From: Erodium maritimum
Lineage: Eukaryota > Streptophyta > Magnoliopsida > Geraniales > Geraniaceae
DNA: 64,000 nucleotides
Direction: 5' to 3'
NCBI GenBank assembly: GCA_963921825.1
Contig: OY997589.1
Coordinates: 85,606,523 to 85,670,522 of the forward strand
A program made the position numbers and the translations under genes. The notes under the pieces are model-generated. The model worked only from the letters and a program-made list of their open reading frames with translations. It was not told the origin of the DNA and searched no databases. Below, piece after piece: positions 23,470 to 34,670 of the stretch. Positions within the stretch are counted from its first letter, which is position 1, and each line of letters opens with the position of its first letter.

Positions 23470-23765
23470 TGTTAGAATATAATTATAATTGGATCTTCAA
23501 CTATCAGCTTGAGCTTTTAGTTGAGTTGGTCCTCTAATATGGTATCAGAGTCTGACACCTCACGGACCCACGTTCAAACCTCACTCTCTACAAAATTTTA
23601 ATTTATTCTCTACTTATCAAATTTTCCCAAAAATGGACTAGCCTTATCATTCTTCTCAATGGACTCATCTCTCTCTTCTAAATAATTCACCTCCAAACCC
23701 GTAAACTATAATTGGATTTTCAACTATCAGCTTGAGTTTTTAGTTGAATTGGTCATCTAAAAAAA
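23470..23765 (+). mobile_element. TRIM-like miniature LTR element
   Basis: A 5' repeat at 23470-23539 (TGTTAGAATATAATTATAATTGG followed by CAACTATCAGCTTGAG) is followed at once by the tRNA-Met primer-binding site TGGTATCAGAG (23540-23550). After about 150 bp of non-coding interior, the same repeat returns at 23705-23760 with a few substitutions. A full length near 300 bp with terminal repeats of about 60-70 bp fits terminal-repeat retrotransposons in miniature, which must be mobilised in trans. Confidence 0.75.
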
Positions 23766-23849
23766 GGAAGAAAACGATGGAAAATAAAATGGAGCTATTC
23801 CCGAATCTACATAGATATTAATTCAATCGACTCAAAGAGACAATGAAAA

Positions 23850-24199
23850 CCCATTTTTTTTTGTCAAATTGCTCATGAAACTCGTTTTTACTACAAATCT
23901 TACATGTTATAAATGAGACATTTAAGGTAAGCTTATTCATTCTAGTATTGGATCTTTATAACAAAAGGATTTAGAATGGGTTTGATGTCACAAGAGAGGT
24001 TGAAAAAAATAATACAATTTCCAGATTTTATGGACGATAACTTAATTGATTAAAAGAGAAAGAATCGAACAGAGAAACAACCAACAACCATTTTTTTTGT
24101 GGAATCGTTTCTAAAAATCTCTCACTCCATATGTTTGACATGCTATAAATGAATCATTTAAGGTTAACTTATTCATTGTAATATTGGATCTCTAGTAAC
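23850..24199 (+). repeat. Pair of diverged direct repeats
   Basis: Segments 23850-23962 and 24088-24199 share T-rich starts, then ACATGYTATAAATGA, CATTTAAGGT and TATTGGATCT in the same order. They may be a tandem duplication or the ends of an unknown element. No coding content. Confidence 0.55.
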
Positions 24200-25077
24200 T
24201 GATTGGCTTGTGGGAATTTATTATTGATTATTTCTAGACAAGACTTGTGACCAAACATAGGTATAGTATTTGGACATGGTGAAAGAAGAAAATAAGAAAG
24301 ATTGGGTAAAGAAGCTACCATGCATAGAGTGGTAGGAGAGTGGGTGTGCATAGGCACAAGTCATTTTTTTTAATCCTCCATTGATGGAGGGCAAGATACA
24401 TGTGATGTGAATGTGCATCTAACTTGTTTTTTCTCATTAGACTTTATAAATTGGTAGGTCCATTGTAGCACAATGGGACCACATGTGCAATGTCTAAGTG
24501 TGTGTACATATTTTGTCTTAATGAAGGTGAGAGCCTTTAATTAATCATGAAAATTGTCCAATCAAGACCTACAAACATTGTTCATCATTAACAAGTGTCA
24601 TCCCCACAATGGGTTTAGTTTTAATTACAAGCTAAACTTTAGTTAAGAGCATTAATCACTCTAACTTTGTTTATGATTGAAGTTGATGCCCATACTATAC
24701 TATCATCTCAGATTTCCCAAATCAAGGATATGGCCCACCAAGTTGTGATTATCAAGGGATAGAGCCAATAGAAACCATCTTTTTGTGTTGTAAAATATTA
24801 ATTAGAGGGACATAATCATATCATATAACAAAAACTCCATTAACTTTCCAACCATTACTTTGGAAGTATCCAAAAAGGATCACAAGATAAAACCCAAAAT
24901 AGAGCCTTTCAGCTTTCAAGTTCAAATCCTTCTCATAGATATGTTCAAAGCATCATTTGGGATCCAATTTTTTTTCTAGGGAGAACTAAATAATTCTTTA
25001 TATATGCAATCCCAAGGACACTATCTACTTTCTTTTTTTAAATAATACACAGCTATAGTAGACGAGAGTAACACTAC
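24200..25077. other. AT-rich intergenic region
   Basis: No gene, RNA or repeat recognised. Confidence 0.5.
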
Positions 25078-25088
25078 CAATAGGTAAA

Positions 25089-27082
25089 TATAGATTAAAA
25101 CGAAACTTCGTTAAAAAAAATTCTCTCTCGTTTCGGGAGCCTATCCTAGCCCTAACATATCCCAGTTGTCGTCGCTGCTGCTAAGCCGCCTGAGATTATC
25201 GGTTTTTTCATCCCCGTATTCGACTGTCTCATCCCGCTGACCTCCTCGCAGATCACGCCTGGTGCATGGTTCAAATACGGATGGAAGTGGATGGCTATTC
25301 CACAGCCCTCGGTGCCTATCTCTCCCGTCCCCTTGGTGACTTCGTCGATTCCTTGTCCGATCACCATGAATCCTCCTCCCTCTAGGCCGGTGCTACCTGC
25401 CCTCTCTACTCCGGGTGGTATGCAATTCCCACCACCATCCTATTCTCCCATCCCACATGTCTCGGCCTTGCCTCCGCTGCTAGTGGCCTCAGCAGGTTCT
25501 TTGGGACCGATGGGGTCCTTTGGTCCGCAAGGGTTACCCCCAGTCCCCCTGTTGCGACTATCTGTCGACAGCGTTGGAAGGATTGGCGTTGGGAACGACG
25601 ACTCTCGGTGACTTTTGCTCCAAGCTACAGGTCCTCTCCACGTGGACCGAACCCTAATCCGCCTCTCAGGGCTCACCACCATCAGCACCACGCCCATCAC
25701 CACCACGACCTTGCTCTGGTGTATGGGGGGTTGACGTTGGATCTAGGGTTCCAACCTATGCCCTAGGTCATGGGATCCCTCCTCGCCTAAATCGGGGTCT
25801 AACGGACAGGGCCTACCACGACCTTGCTCTAGCGTTTGAGTTATCTGCCAGTCGGTCTAAGGTTCAGCCAACGCCAGTCCTGCTGAGGTCCCTGCCTTCC
25901 CGTCCTCCGGTGGGAGTGGTGAGGGACGTGTCGGAGTACCCGACGTCTGTCGCGGTCATGACGGTGAAAACCCGGTCTTGGGGATGGAATCGTGACGGCT
26001 ACGGGGTGCGCTGGAGCATGGTGGAGACCTCGTCGCAATGGATCACCCAACGCTGAATGTGGAGATGGACAAGAGCATGGCTTCCCTCCGGTGGAGCTAC
26101 ATCTGGAGCTGCTCCACGACTCGGCGGGTCTGCTCAACGACTCGGCGGTTCTCCACCCCAGACTGTGAGGCAGACGGCTGTGATACCAGCAATGGATACG
26201 GTTAGAAGGCCCGCTAGGTCGGCTCCCTCGAGACGTTACCCGCAATGTCGTCTCCTAGCATATTGGAAGGGCATGTTACGATTTGTCTCGGTGGGGGGAC
26301 CTCGGCCTCGTAAACGCAGACGTCTACCAGAGGCCCAAGATGGAGCAGGCATCGATCGGGGTGGAGAACCGATGGACAACGCACCGCGACCACTGACATT
26401 GGACACGATACCTACTGCTAGATTATCTCACCTTGGGAGAGTCGCCATAACAATGGACCTGATACCTAATTTGGGTCCCCAAATGCACGGTTAGGATACT
26501 AACCCATTTCCCGTACAAGGCCACCCCTCCCGTGTTCTTTTGTACACGGGAAGATCAGGTGGTCGGGATTTGGTGAACTTGTTGACTGGACTGTTGATCC
26601 TCCACACCTCCAGCGTGATGGGTTTGGAGGTGGGTGACGTGCACAGCCAGCCGAGCGAATTGTTGAAGTTCCAGCTCCCGTGGTCCGTGGGGGAACATAT
26701 GCTGGAAATCTGAAGATGGCTGCATCTGGCACTGAGTGGGACGACTCGTCAATTGCGGGGAAGGAGCCCCGCGGGAGGAATGAGGCATTGTCGGAGCATC
26801 AGGGACTCGCCTTGAGAGGTGTCCCAAGATGATGCTTTGCCTCCCACCATCACCATTACCGTCGAAGTCCCTCTGGAACTCCGGTACCCTGTTTCCCCAC
26901 CCATATTTTGTCCTTACCCATGGGGCACCAATTCAAAACCGTCGAGGGCAGTTCTACTGTGAAAAGAATAGCGAACATTTTTAAATGTTCTTGCCCTGTT
27001 TTTCTGGTAAGAGAGTCTATGATGCACTTTATTGTCACTACACAATTTGATTAATGAAATTTTGCGCCTTTCGCTAAAAAAA
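25089..27082 (+). mobile_element. TSD-flanked LINE-derived element, ORF1-like content only
   Basis: The 11-bp repeat CAATAGGTAAA occurs at 25078-25088 and again at 27083-27093. The plus-strand 3' end reads TTAATGAAATTTTGCGC, then CTTTCGCTAAAAAAA, a typical plant LINE terminus. The 2.0-kb interior is GC-rich, with Pro/Ser-rich plus frames such as 25291-25611 that resemble the variable ORF1 region. No reverse transcriptase, endonuclease or zinc knuckle was recognised. Frames are broken. Both element ends are present, so it is not a simple 5'-truncated copy. Confidence 0.7.
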
Positions 27083-27439
27083 CAATAGGTAAAAGTCAAA
27101 AGTAAAAATGATAATTTAAAAAATATTAAAATTGTAATCTAATAATAATAATTATTTTTTATATTTAACTTTCTAATCCTTTTTTTGAAACGAGTACTGA
27201 TGTATTGTATTACTGTAGAACAACAACTTTACAGGGTAGGACATAACTGTCTAGGATTCCAGATATTTGTCCTGACCGGCCGTAGCCCGTCAGGCGCTCA
27301 TGGATCTATAAAAGTAGTCTGCTTTGAATCGCAGATCCGAACTTTGGAGTTTCTCTTACCGACATCTCAAAAAAATTAAGAACCAAAGTCCTAAACATAG
27401 CTAGCCAAAAATTTATTCGACCTAATATAAAATGATAAC

Positions 27440-28495
27440 CTGAAAAGAAAAAAAAACTTTAGTGCGGATTTCCCGAGACCTCCCGACAGCAGTGGTCCCG
27501 GGTCTGTGGATATAGGCCCCAAGATGCCCATCGCACCCCCGCTGTGGGAAGTCATTCTCCCCTCGAGGGGCCATACCCCTCGGTCGCATTTCCTGGACCT
27601 GGTTAAGTCTGGTGACTTTCTTGTGCTCCTGTGTGCATGACGCTCCATCGGATGCCCCTGCCCCCTTCCCTATCTTGGCCTTCCGTGGTCGAGGACCGAT
27701 TCTGGGGTTGTACTTCAGCAGACCTCGAAGATTCGTCGATATCCCCTCCTGAATATATCGGCGCACCGGAACCCTAGGACGGCTCAACATCATCTGTTCC
27801 TGGGCTCGTAATCCTAAATCTCGCTCTATAGACGGAGCGAGCGTTATCGGTTCAGGGGATCCTTCCATCAGAACGATCACAGTCACTGTCCTGGACCTCG
27901 GGGGCTTTGGGCCACGACACTTGGCCGGCGACATTGGTGGCATAGAAACCCTAAGAGGGTACCATTGATGCCAAGGACCAGCAACCAGTGGAGGAGTCGA
28001 CGACGGCGGCCCTGCAAGCCCCTGTGAAGACTCTACCATGTGTGACCTTTGATCGGCCCGTCCCGGCGGAGAGGTGAACGTCAACGAAGTGGGATGACCG
28101 TCCCGATATGGTTCGAACGGGAGTCATGTCGGTTCAGGACAGCGACGCCACAATAGGCAATCGGGTACAGGCTGATGGTGCAGTCCGAGTTGCTGCTCGG
28201 GCACAGATCCGAGACGCACCCCTAACGGCCGAGCGACGACGGCCCAATGATGTAGTCCGACCAGGTGCTCGGGGAAAGGATGATGACACAGCGACGGACG
28301 CTGGATCGCAGAATGCTGTAGGCGTCCTTGCGCGATCCAGAGACGACGGCACTGAGCTGTGAACAGGGGGCAATAGGAACATCTGGCTGCATCGTCGAAC
28401 CGGAGGAAAGAGCTGAATCACAAGAGAAACCATCAGCGATGGTGGTACCCTTGACAGGGTTATGGGTGAACCTTAACTAGGGTTTTGGAGAGCGC
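27440..28495 (-). mobile_element. 5' part of a LINE-derived element (ORF1 region)
   Basis: On the minus strand a leader with CAAAACCCTAG near 28480 is followed by Ser/Arg-rich frames and the 220-codon frame 27422-28084. This frame has a Pro/Arg/Lys-rich C-terminal stretch like the tail of plant LINE ORF1 (KYNPRIGPRPRKAKIGKG). No poly-A or target duplication was identified at the lower end, so it may be 3'-truncated. Confidence 0.45.
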
Positions 28496-29159
28496 GCTAA
28501 ACCGTTCTAACTTTCTAATCTGTTAAGTCTCACTTGGAAATTTTATATATATAAAAGAAATTGACTGTACACGAATATTCTTATTTGGATTTTCTAAATT
28601 GTAGGGTTGTTTTGTTATTTATTACTAAAATAGAGTAAAGTGAGAGTTACATGAATTTTTATAAAAATAAATATAGTTTAATGAAAAATGTGATATGTTT
28701 ATGAATTATTTACATAAAATTATGATATAAAAATATTATTCATTAAATCTCTTTGAGAAAAAAACAATGATACTAGGATTTTAAATTGATCATGTAACGT
28801 GGAGTTAAGCTAGGCCTAGAATTTAGATGATGATTTAACTTGAAAACATCACGTGAAATGAAACTTGTAGACTTTTGGTTAAGGGATGAGACAAAACAAT
28901 GTGTGGGTTTGATAGTGAAGAGAGGCACATAATATTTATATAGTTGTTTAGTATATATTTGGGAACATCACTTATTGAATATGACAAATCTTTTGTGTTT
29001 GATCCTATACTTACTTCCATATAATCTTATTGAACTTGACTCTAGGTTCATGATAGAGTTGTGTTCTAGACTTCTATCTTTGTCGGGTCCACTTATATTA
29101 TCCACTGATTATTCTGCCAAAAGATGATAACTAAAAAATATATAAAACATTAATTTTTA
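28496..29159. other. AT-rich intergenic region
   Basis: No gene recognised. It ends in the target-site duplication of the next element. Confidence 0.5.
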
Positions 29160-29173
29160 TTAGTATAATTAAC

Positions 29174-31586
29174 TTTTTTTTTAGAAGAACAAGGTGCAAC
29201 ATTATTATAAAATAAGATAGTTTGATAGGAACAGCTATACCCATTGTACAAAAACAAAGCCAATTAACAAACATAAAAGAAAAGCAGAAAAGTAAATTGT
29301 GCTCTGGTACTGGGGGCGGACGAAGGGGGTATCTGCGGTAGCGTCCAAGGACACTGATACAACATGATTCTTCCAAAGGGCACTGGGCGAGCCAACCAAG
29401 TGAAAGGGGAATACTGGTGGACCTACATCTCCCCCGGTGTGTCAGCGTGCGTCGTCCTCCCTGGACTGATAATGGTAGGGCTGCTGAACGCGGATGTGCT
29501 GACTCCGGACTGGCAGGGGAGACAATTATCGATTGATGATGGTGCCATCGCCATCCATCCTCCGGGAAGGGATCAAAGTCGACCCACCCCTCCCCGGGCC
29601 ACCTCAAACTCATTCTTGTAGGCGAGCGTGCTTGAAGCCCCCCGCCGATGATGCTTGTGACTCACCATCTGACGATGTCGAGCCCTCTGACTCGTCCAAA
29701 ACATCCTCTTGTGCTAGGCGTTTCTTCCCAGACAATGTCGGGCCCGCCTCCTTCTCCAACCATTCAGACGGAATGTCCTCAGTCCTCGTCTCATAAGCCT
29801 CATCCTGCTCCCTACGGGAAGCATACCGCGGGGACGGTGTGCGGGGACCACCCCGACCTCCCTTGTTCCTCGTCTCCAAATAGCTCCAGTTTGTCCCAGG
29901 GATCGCCTTCCCATGCTTAGCCTTCTCAAGGGCCGACCTCGGGTCCCCCGGGGCTCGCAACGAGTGACCCCTGACCCCTCCCGCCACCGGGCACGACGGG
30001 AAGAGATGTCCCGCACAGCTACATCCATAACAATGATCCGGTAAATGTTCATAAGACACTTGGAGTAGCGTTTGTACCTGCGATTCCGACAGTCGGAACC
30101 AAACTTGGCTCTGCAGAGGCAGTCGGATATCAGCCCGGATCCGGATCCGCATGAAGTCACCCCAGCAACGCCCCGAACCGTCCACATCCACTGCCTGGCA
30201 TGTACCCAGGGCACTCCGTATCCGAAATCCCACTTCTCTGTTCCAGGCCCCCACAGGTAGATTGGAGACTCTAGCCCAGACCGAGAAATGGTGGAAGCTC
30301 AACTCGCCCACCTGCATGTGAGCCCGCATATCTGTAAAGAGCACCAGGGACTCCTAGAAATCCCATGGCTCCCCAGCCAAGACACGCGCTCGCTCCCGCG
30401 CCGTGCGAAAAAAGAAGCCAACTAAACCCCCTTCAAGAGGTCTAGCTTCCACCTTCATCCCCCACAAGTCCTCCATTCTCTCCACCAGGGATTTCCAGAA
30501 GAAACGCTTCGAAGTCAGAACCTTAGCCGCGAGCGCAAACTGAAACTGCCCCCAGTCTTAGCGATATCCCCAGTTGGGATCACCACTTCCTTAATACAGA
30601 GCGAGGAGAGACGTGTACCTAGACCAGTCACCCCCCCCCCCCGAGGCCCCACCAAGCTCCCCTAGAGGATCCTCACGGTCTCCCGGAACCAGCGGATCGT
30701 CCGGTCTTCGGGCTTGTACTACCGACTCCAGCCCCGCCCCACCAGCTCCATTCCTACCCGACCCGTAGCGGGCCGCCCACCTTTCCACAACGCCCGGCCC
30801 AGATGGCCCGTCTCTATCGCCTCGACCCGCCCGAGGAATTCAATTCCCCCGGCCCGGACCTGCACGACGTGCATCCCCCGTGAACGTCCCCCCTCGGCCC
30901 AACCCGCTGCTCCATATCCGGTTCCACCTCTCTAGGGTTGTCCCCTTCCTCGACCACAGCCTTCCCCTTCAGCCGCCGCCGCTCCTGTGTCGCTGGAGAC
31001 TCCGGCTGTGTGTCCTCCGAGTCCGACGGAACCCGGATCATCACCCGGCCCTTCGCCCCGTCTGCATGCAACACCCCCGTCGGCCGGACGTGCGATCCCC
31101 TACGAGCCCGAGTGCCCAGGCCCCTCGCCGGAACCCGACGAGACTCAGACATCGCCCTAGATCGCCCGTCCCTTCCACGAGCCTCTTCTTCCGTCCGCCG
31201 GGCCGATGAGAACACCAGGTCCGGCTCCAGTACCTCCCTCGCCGTCATCGTCAACGGCGTCGTCAGGGATTCACTAGCTCCATCCTTCCCTACACCATCG
31301 GACGACAGCGGGATCACCGGCACCGCCACCAGTCCCAACACGACCGTCCGATCATTGCGATCAGGAAGATCCGCGTCAGCCACCCGTCCCGACACCACGC
31401 CCGCATCCACGCCGCCCGTGCCATTAGCAGCACCACCCACGTTCATCACGTCCTCCTCCGGATCGACCCACAGAGAAGGATCCATAGAGACGATGGAGAG
31501 TCTCGTCGTCGAGTTCGCCATCGCCTCCAAAAGCCAAGCCTAGGGTTTTCGCAGAGAGAGCAAAAAGAGGCGGCTATTATTCCATC
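29174..31586 (-). mobile_element. TSD-flanked LINE-derived element with DUF4283/CCHC ORF1 and no ORF2
   Basis: A perfect 14-bp duplication TTAGTATAATTAAC flanks it (29160-29173 and 31587-31600). On minus it starts GATGGAATAATAGCCGCC, has an AAACCCTAGG leader, and ends in nine A (T run 29174-29182). The 5' frame 30814-31530 starts MEAMANSTTRL and is Gly/Ala/Arg-rich. DUF4283 follows at about 30560-30160, with stops at about 30556 and at 30354-30356. The CCHC knuckle CYGCSCAGHLFPSC lies near 30040-30000, then a Ser/Arg-rich tail. The shared module lies at 29330-29600. It is 2413 bp with both termini and no reverse transcriptase. Confidence 0.85.
29610..30600 (-). pseudogene. LINE ORF1 (DUF4283 plus zinc knuckle) pseudogene
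   Basis: The minus-strand frame reads FALAAKVLTSKRFFW, then GLVGFFFRTARERARVL and GEPWDF. A stop at 30354-30356 interrupts it before it continues as ESLVLFTDMRAHMQV. The C-terminal CCHC knuckle (C-x2-C-x4-H-x4-C) is intact. Proteins of this architecture bind nucleic acid as LINE ORF1/gag-like factors; that is known for the family. At least two in-frame stops rule out a full-length product here. Confidence 0.75.
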
Positions 31587-31600
31587 TTAGTATAATTAAC

Positions 31601-32750
31601 TTATTTAAAACGATAAAGGCATTTATTTTTTTAATGTAATCATAGATATTATAAAATATAAATGTCTGAAAGCACTGTCCGAAAAACGGATATAAAATAT
31701 AGTTCACGACACATTAGAAAACTGAAAACTAAATAAACAGAAAGTTCGAATATCGTGAGACTAAAAGCATAATAAATGGTCATTGGAATAAAAACGGTGT
31801 CTTCAGGGTATAGTTGTTGTGGCGGACGGAACCACCGACACAATTGTTGGAAACTGTAAATAAGGGCATGGCACGCCCGAAACCTAAAAGGTGGTGGTGC
31901 ACAACTGGACTGAATACTCTCCCGCAAAACCAGGGATCATCTTCCTCCCTCATATTGTTAGTAAGGACCCTAAAAACGTGTAGGTGCTGGTTGGGGAGTA
32001 TCTTTTCGGTACTTGGTGAACCCATCACCACCATGTGGTCGGTGAGAAGGTGGTAACCGCAAACCCTTGTCGACCGCTGCTCCGTTGTTGGTCCCTTATA
32101 ATCGACACACTCCTCTGAGTCAACACTTGAAAAAACCACAGCCGACAACCCAAAGGTGGAGGCTTGGAATCCTAGTTACCCACAGGAACCACCATATCTA
32201 ATGTCCCCGTAAGCCTTGAAGGATGATGGCATAAAAATAGTTGTAGTGCAACAAGCTCCAGTCGGGTCAAAGGCGTTGTGATCTCTCTTCGTGGATTTCA
32301 GACACAGTTCTCTTTAAACTAAGGAACTGTGTCGGGGCGCCTAATAGTGCTCCGGTCATCATTATACCCATGTCCTCTTTCTGTATTCGATGCCAAGCAC
32401 AAGAAATGTAACAATCAAGTATAGTCCTGGAATCGTCGTTAGCACGGGGGACCTCATCCTCATGCCTCCCCTCCCGATGAGTAGACAAACTTTATGTGCA
32501 GAGTTTCTTCCATCGTCTACATCACCAATAAATCTTCCGTTTCGAGGACCAATTCCATCCTCTTCCGCTTCATAACCTAGATCAATGTACTAATCCCTAA
32601 TCTCTTGTATACGAGGAACCAGACACATATCCACCCATACCGACAGTTTCAACTCAGTGGACGCGAGACCTTCATCCTTACACGAGAGAAGACTTACTAG
32701 CGACACATGACAATTTCGTACATTAAACCCTAAGTTAGAGTTATAGAAAA
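31601..32750 (-). mobile_element. Diverged LINE-derived fragment
   Basis: On minus, an AACTTAGGGTTTAATG leader near 32735 and an A-rich end (T run near 31628-31634) bracket about 1.1 kb. The 31800-32060 part resembles a very diverged copy of the shared 3' module. Possible flanks AGGCATTTA and AGGAATTTA differ at one of nine positions, which is weak support for a target duplication. No intact frame. Confidence 0.4.
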
Positions 32751-32903
32751 CACATTGAGGAATTTATTTTAAGATAAAAGAGAATAATATCTTTTCTTTT
32801 TGAATTTTCTTCCTCAACACGTTCTAATAATTAGAGAAGTTGTAGATTCATCATTAAGATTTGAGAAGATAAATTGTGTTAAGAACATGTGAACTGAATT
32901 TAA

Positions 32904-34670
32904 TTTTTTTTAGCGAAAGTTGTAATTTTATAAATGTTTATATCAGAACATCGATATGCGCTAGGGAATTTGCTCCCAGGCCACTAAGGTTAGACAGAAA
33001 GAGCAATAGGTCACTGATCATTTTTTTTTCACTAGAACCGTCACAAATGGTATTTGAACGTCGTATAGGCACTGATAGAATACGAGGGAAGAGAAGGTGG
33101 TACTGGAATTTATGCTCCGAAAACTGGTCAAGGACTTCAACAGTAGTGGTGGGAGGCAAAGCATCGACCAGAGACCCCTCCTAAGGCCAATCCCTGATGC
33201 TCAGGTGGGTTAACGTCCCTCCTGGAGGGGTTGTTTCCCAGCCCTCGCCTAGTCCTCTAGAGGCTCTCCATCGGCAGACCTCTTGAGCATTCCCGTTCCA
33301 GTAGCTCCCACAACATCAGGTTCCCTAGAAACGGGCGCTGGAACTTTAGGGACCGACTCCTCCGGTAGTTGTCCGGTCATCAGTCGGGTGCTAACCCGAG
33401 CTGTAGTATGGTTAGGTACAGTGCTCGGGGAAAACCAAGGACTCCCAATCATAGGTAGGAAGCCTTTAGGTACAGTGCTCGAGGAAAATTCCCCAGCGCC
33501 TGGTAGAGTAGACGGGCGAGCAGACACGCTCCAGTTTGTGGCATACGGCTTCACCTGCTTACCCTTCTGATACTCTAGGAGAGACGAGTCATACCTTGGG
33601 ATGCCTCGGACCTCCCATTCGCAGTCCTTGACGATGTGGTCGAGCCTCCCCTAGTTGTATCAGAAGCTCGTGAGCTTGGTGTAGGTTAGCTTGATCTTCA
33701 CAAGGTCTGGGAACTTCTTGAACCGCATGACCATCCCTCGCCGGAGGGGCCGCTCAATGAGGTGCCAGAAGCAGACCCTAACTGTGCCTCCCCAGCACAT
33801 CCCCACTGGTCACTCGAGACTTCCACGCAAATACCAACGAGTCCCCAATGGACATTCCCGTCTCCTTCATCCAGACCATAGGTGGCAGACCTCGAACATG
33901 CGCCCACAGCTGCATACGATCCAATACCGGCAAGTCTCGGGCGCAAGGATCCAAATCCCCAAGGAAGAGGGTCTGCCCATCGAAACACCATAGTTCGTTG
34001 CTCCAAACACATGCACCTGCTTCTGATGAACGAAAATAGAAGCCAAAGAGGGTCGGACCCACATCTTTGACAACCAGACCCTCCACAACTCTCCACCACG
34101 CGGTAGTGATGATCCGAAGCATAGTCTCCTTACGGGGGGATGTCGGCGACCATATCTTCCCCACCATACGCCACTGTTGCCTGGTAATAGTCGTGGATAT
34201 GGCCGGAGAGAATGGCACGACCACCTCAACCTCGTCCTCCTTCTCAATGGAGCATGACGACAACCCATCTTGGAAAGCTGCTAGAGATGCATGGAGATCC
34301 GAACCCCCATCAACATGGGTCAGCGTAGGCTTTGGCAATCCTTGGGTTGGTGCCCGACCCCGACACATCCCTCCCGAGATTATAAGGGTAGCAGGGATGA
34401 GGGGGATCCGATCTGGATCCCTTTGAAAGGGGACATCCGCAGGTAGGACTGTGGCGTCGAGATGAGACGGTGGCGAGGAAGGTTGTAGAACAAGGACTAC
34501 AACCCTAGGAGCCGCGCCGCCAAGACCGATTGGACGCAAAACCCGAAAGGCTAGGGATGAGTGGAGACGAAAGCAGGACCACACGTGGCGCAGGAGGAGG
34601 CGACCATGGGAGGCGAAGCAACCGTGGGCCACCTTGTTGGACGTCCCCGCCTTGGTTTCGACGCCGGATG
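32904..34670 (-). mobile_element. LINE-derived element with DUF4283/CCHC ORF1 remnant
   Basis: The minus 3' end reads TATAAAATTACAACTTTCGC followed by eight A (T run 32904-32911). The 284-codon minus frame 33778-34632 contains DUF4283-like blocks: ITRQQWRMVGKIW, then GPTLFGFYFRSSEAG, NELWCFDGQTLFLG and WAHVRGLPPMVW. Downstream near 33660-33620 the knuckle is recognisable as xYNxGRLDHIVKDC, with both N-terminal cysteine codons replaced by stops. The 5' end abuts the truncated LINE ORF2 near 34670. No target duplication was found. Confidence 0.65.

Noticed and set aside
25291..26494. Pro-rich plus frames as a possible host gene
   Set aside because: They lie inside a unit with LINE 3' end and 11-bp target duplication, and the frames are broken.
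30938..31543. 201-codon plus-strand Ser/Arg/Pro-rich frame
   Set aside because: It is antisense to the ORF1 start (30814-31530, minus) of a TSD-flanked LINE and has no domain.
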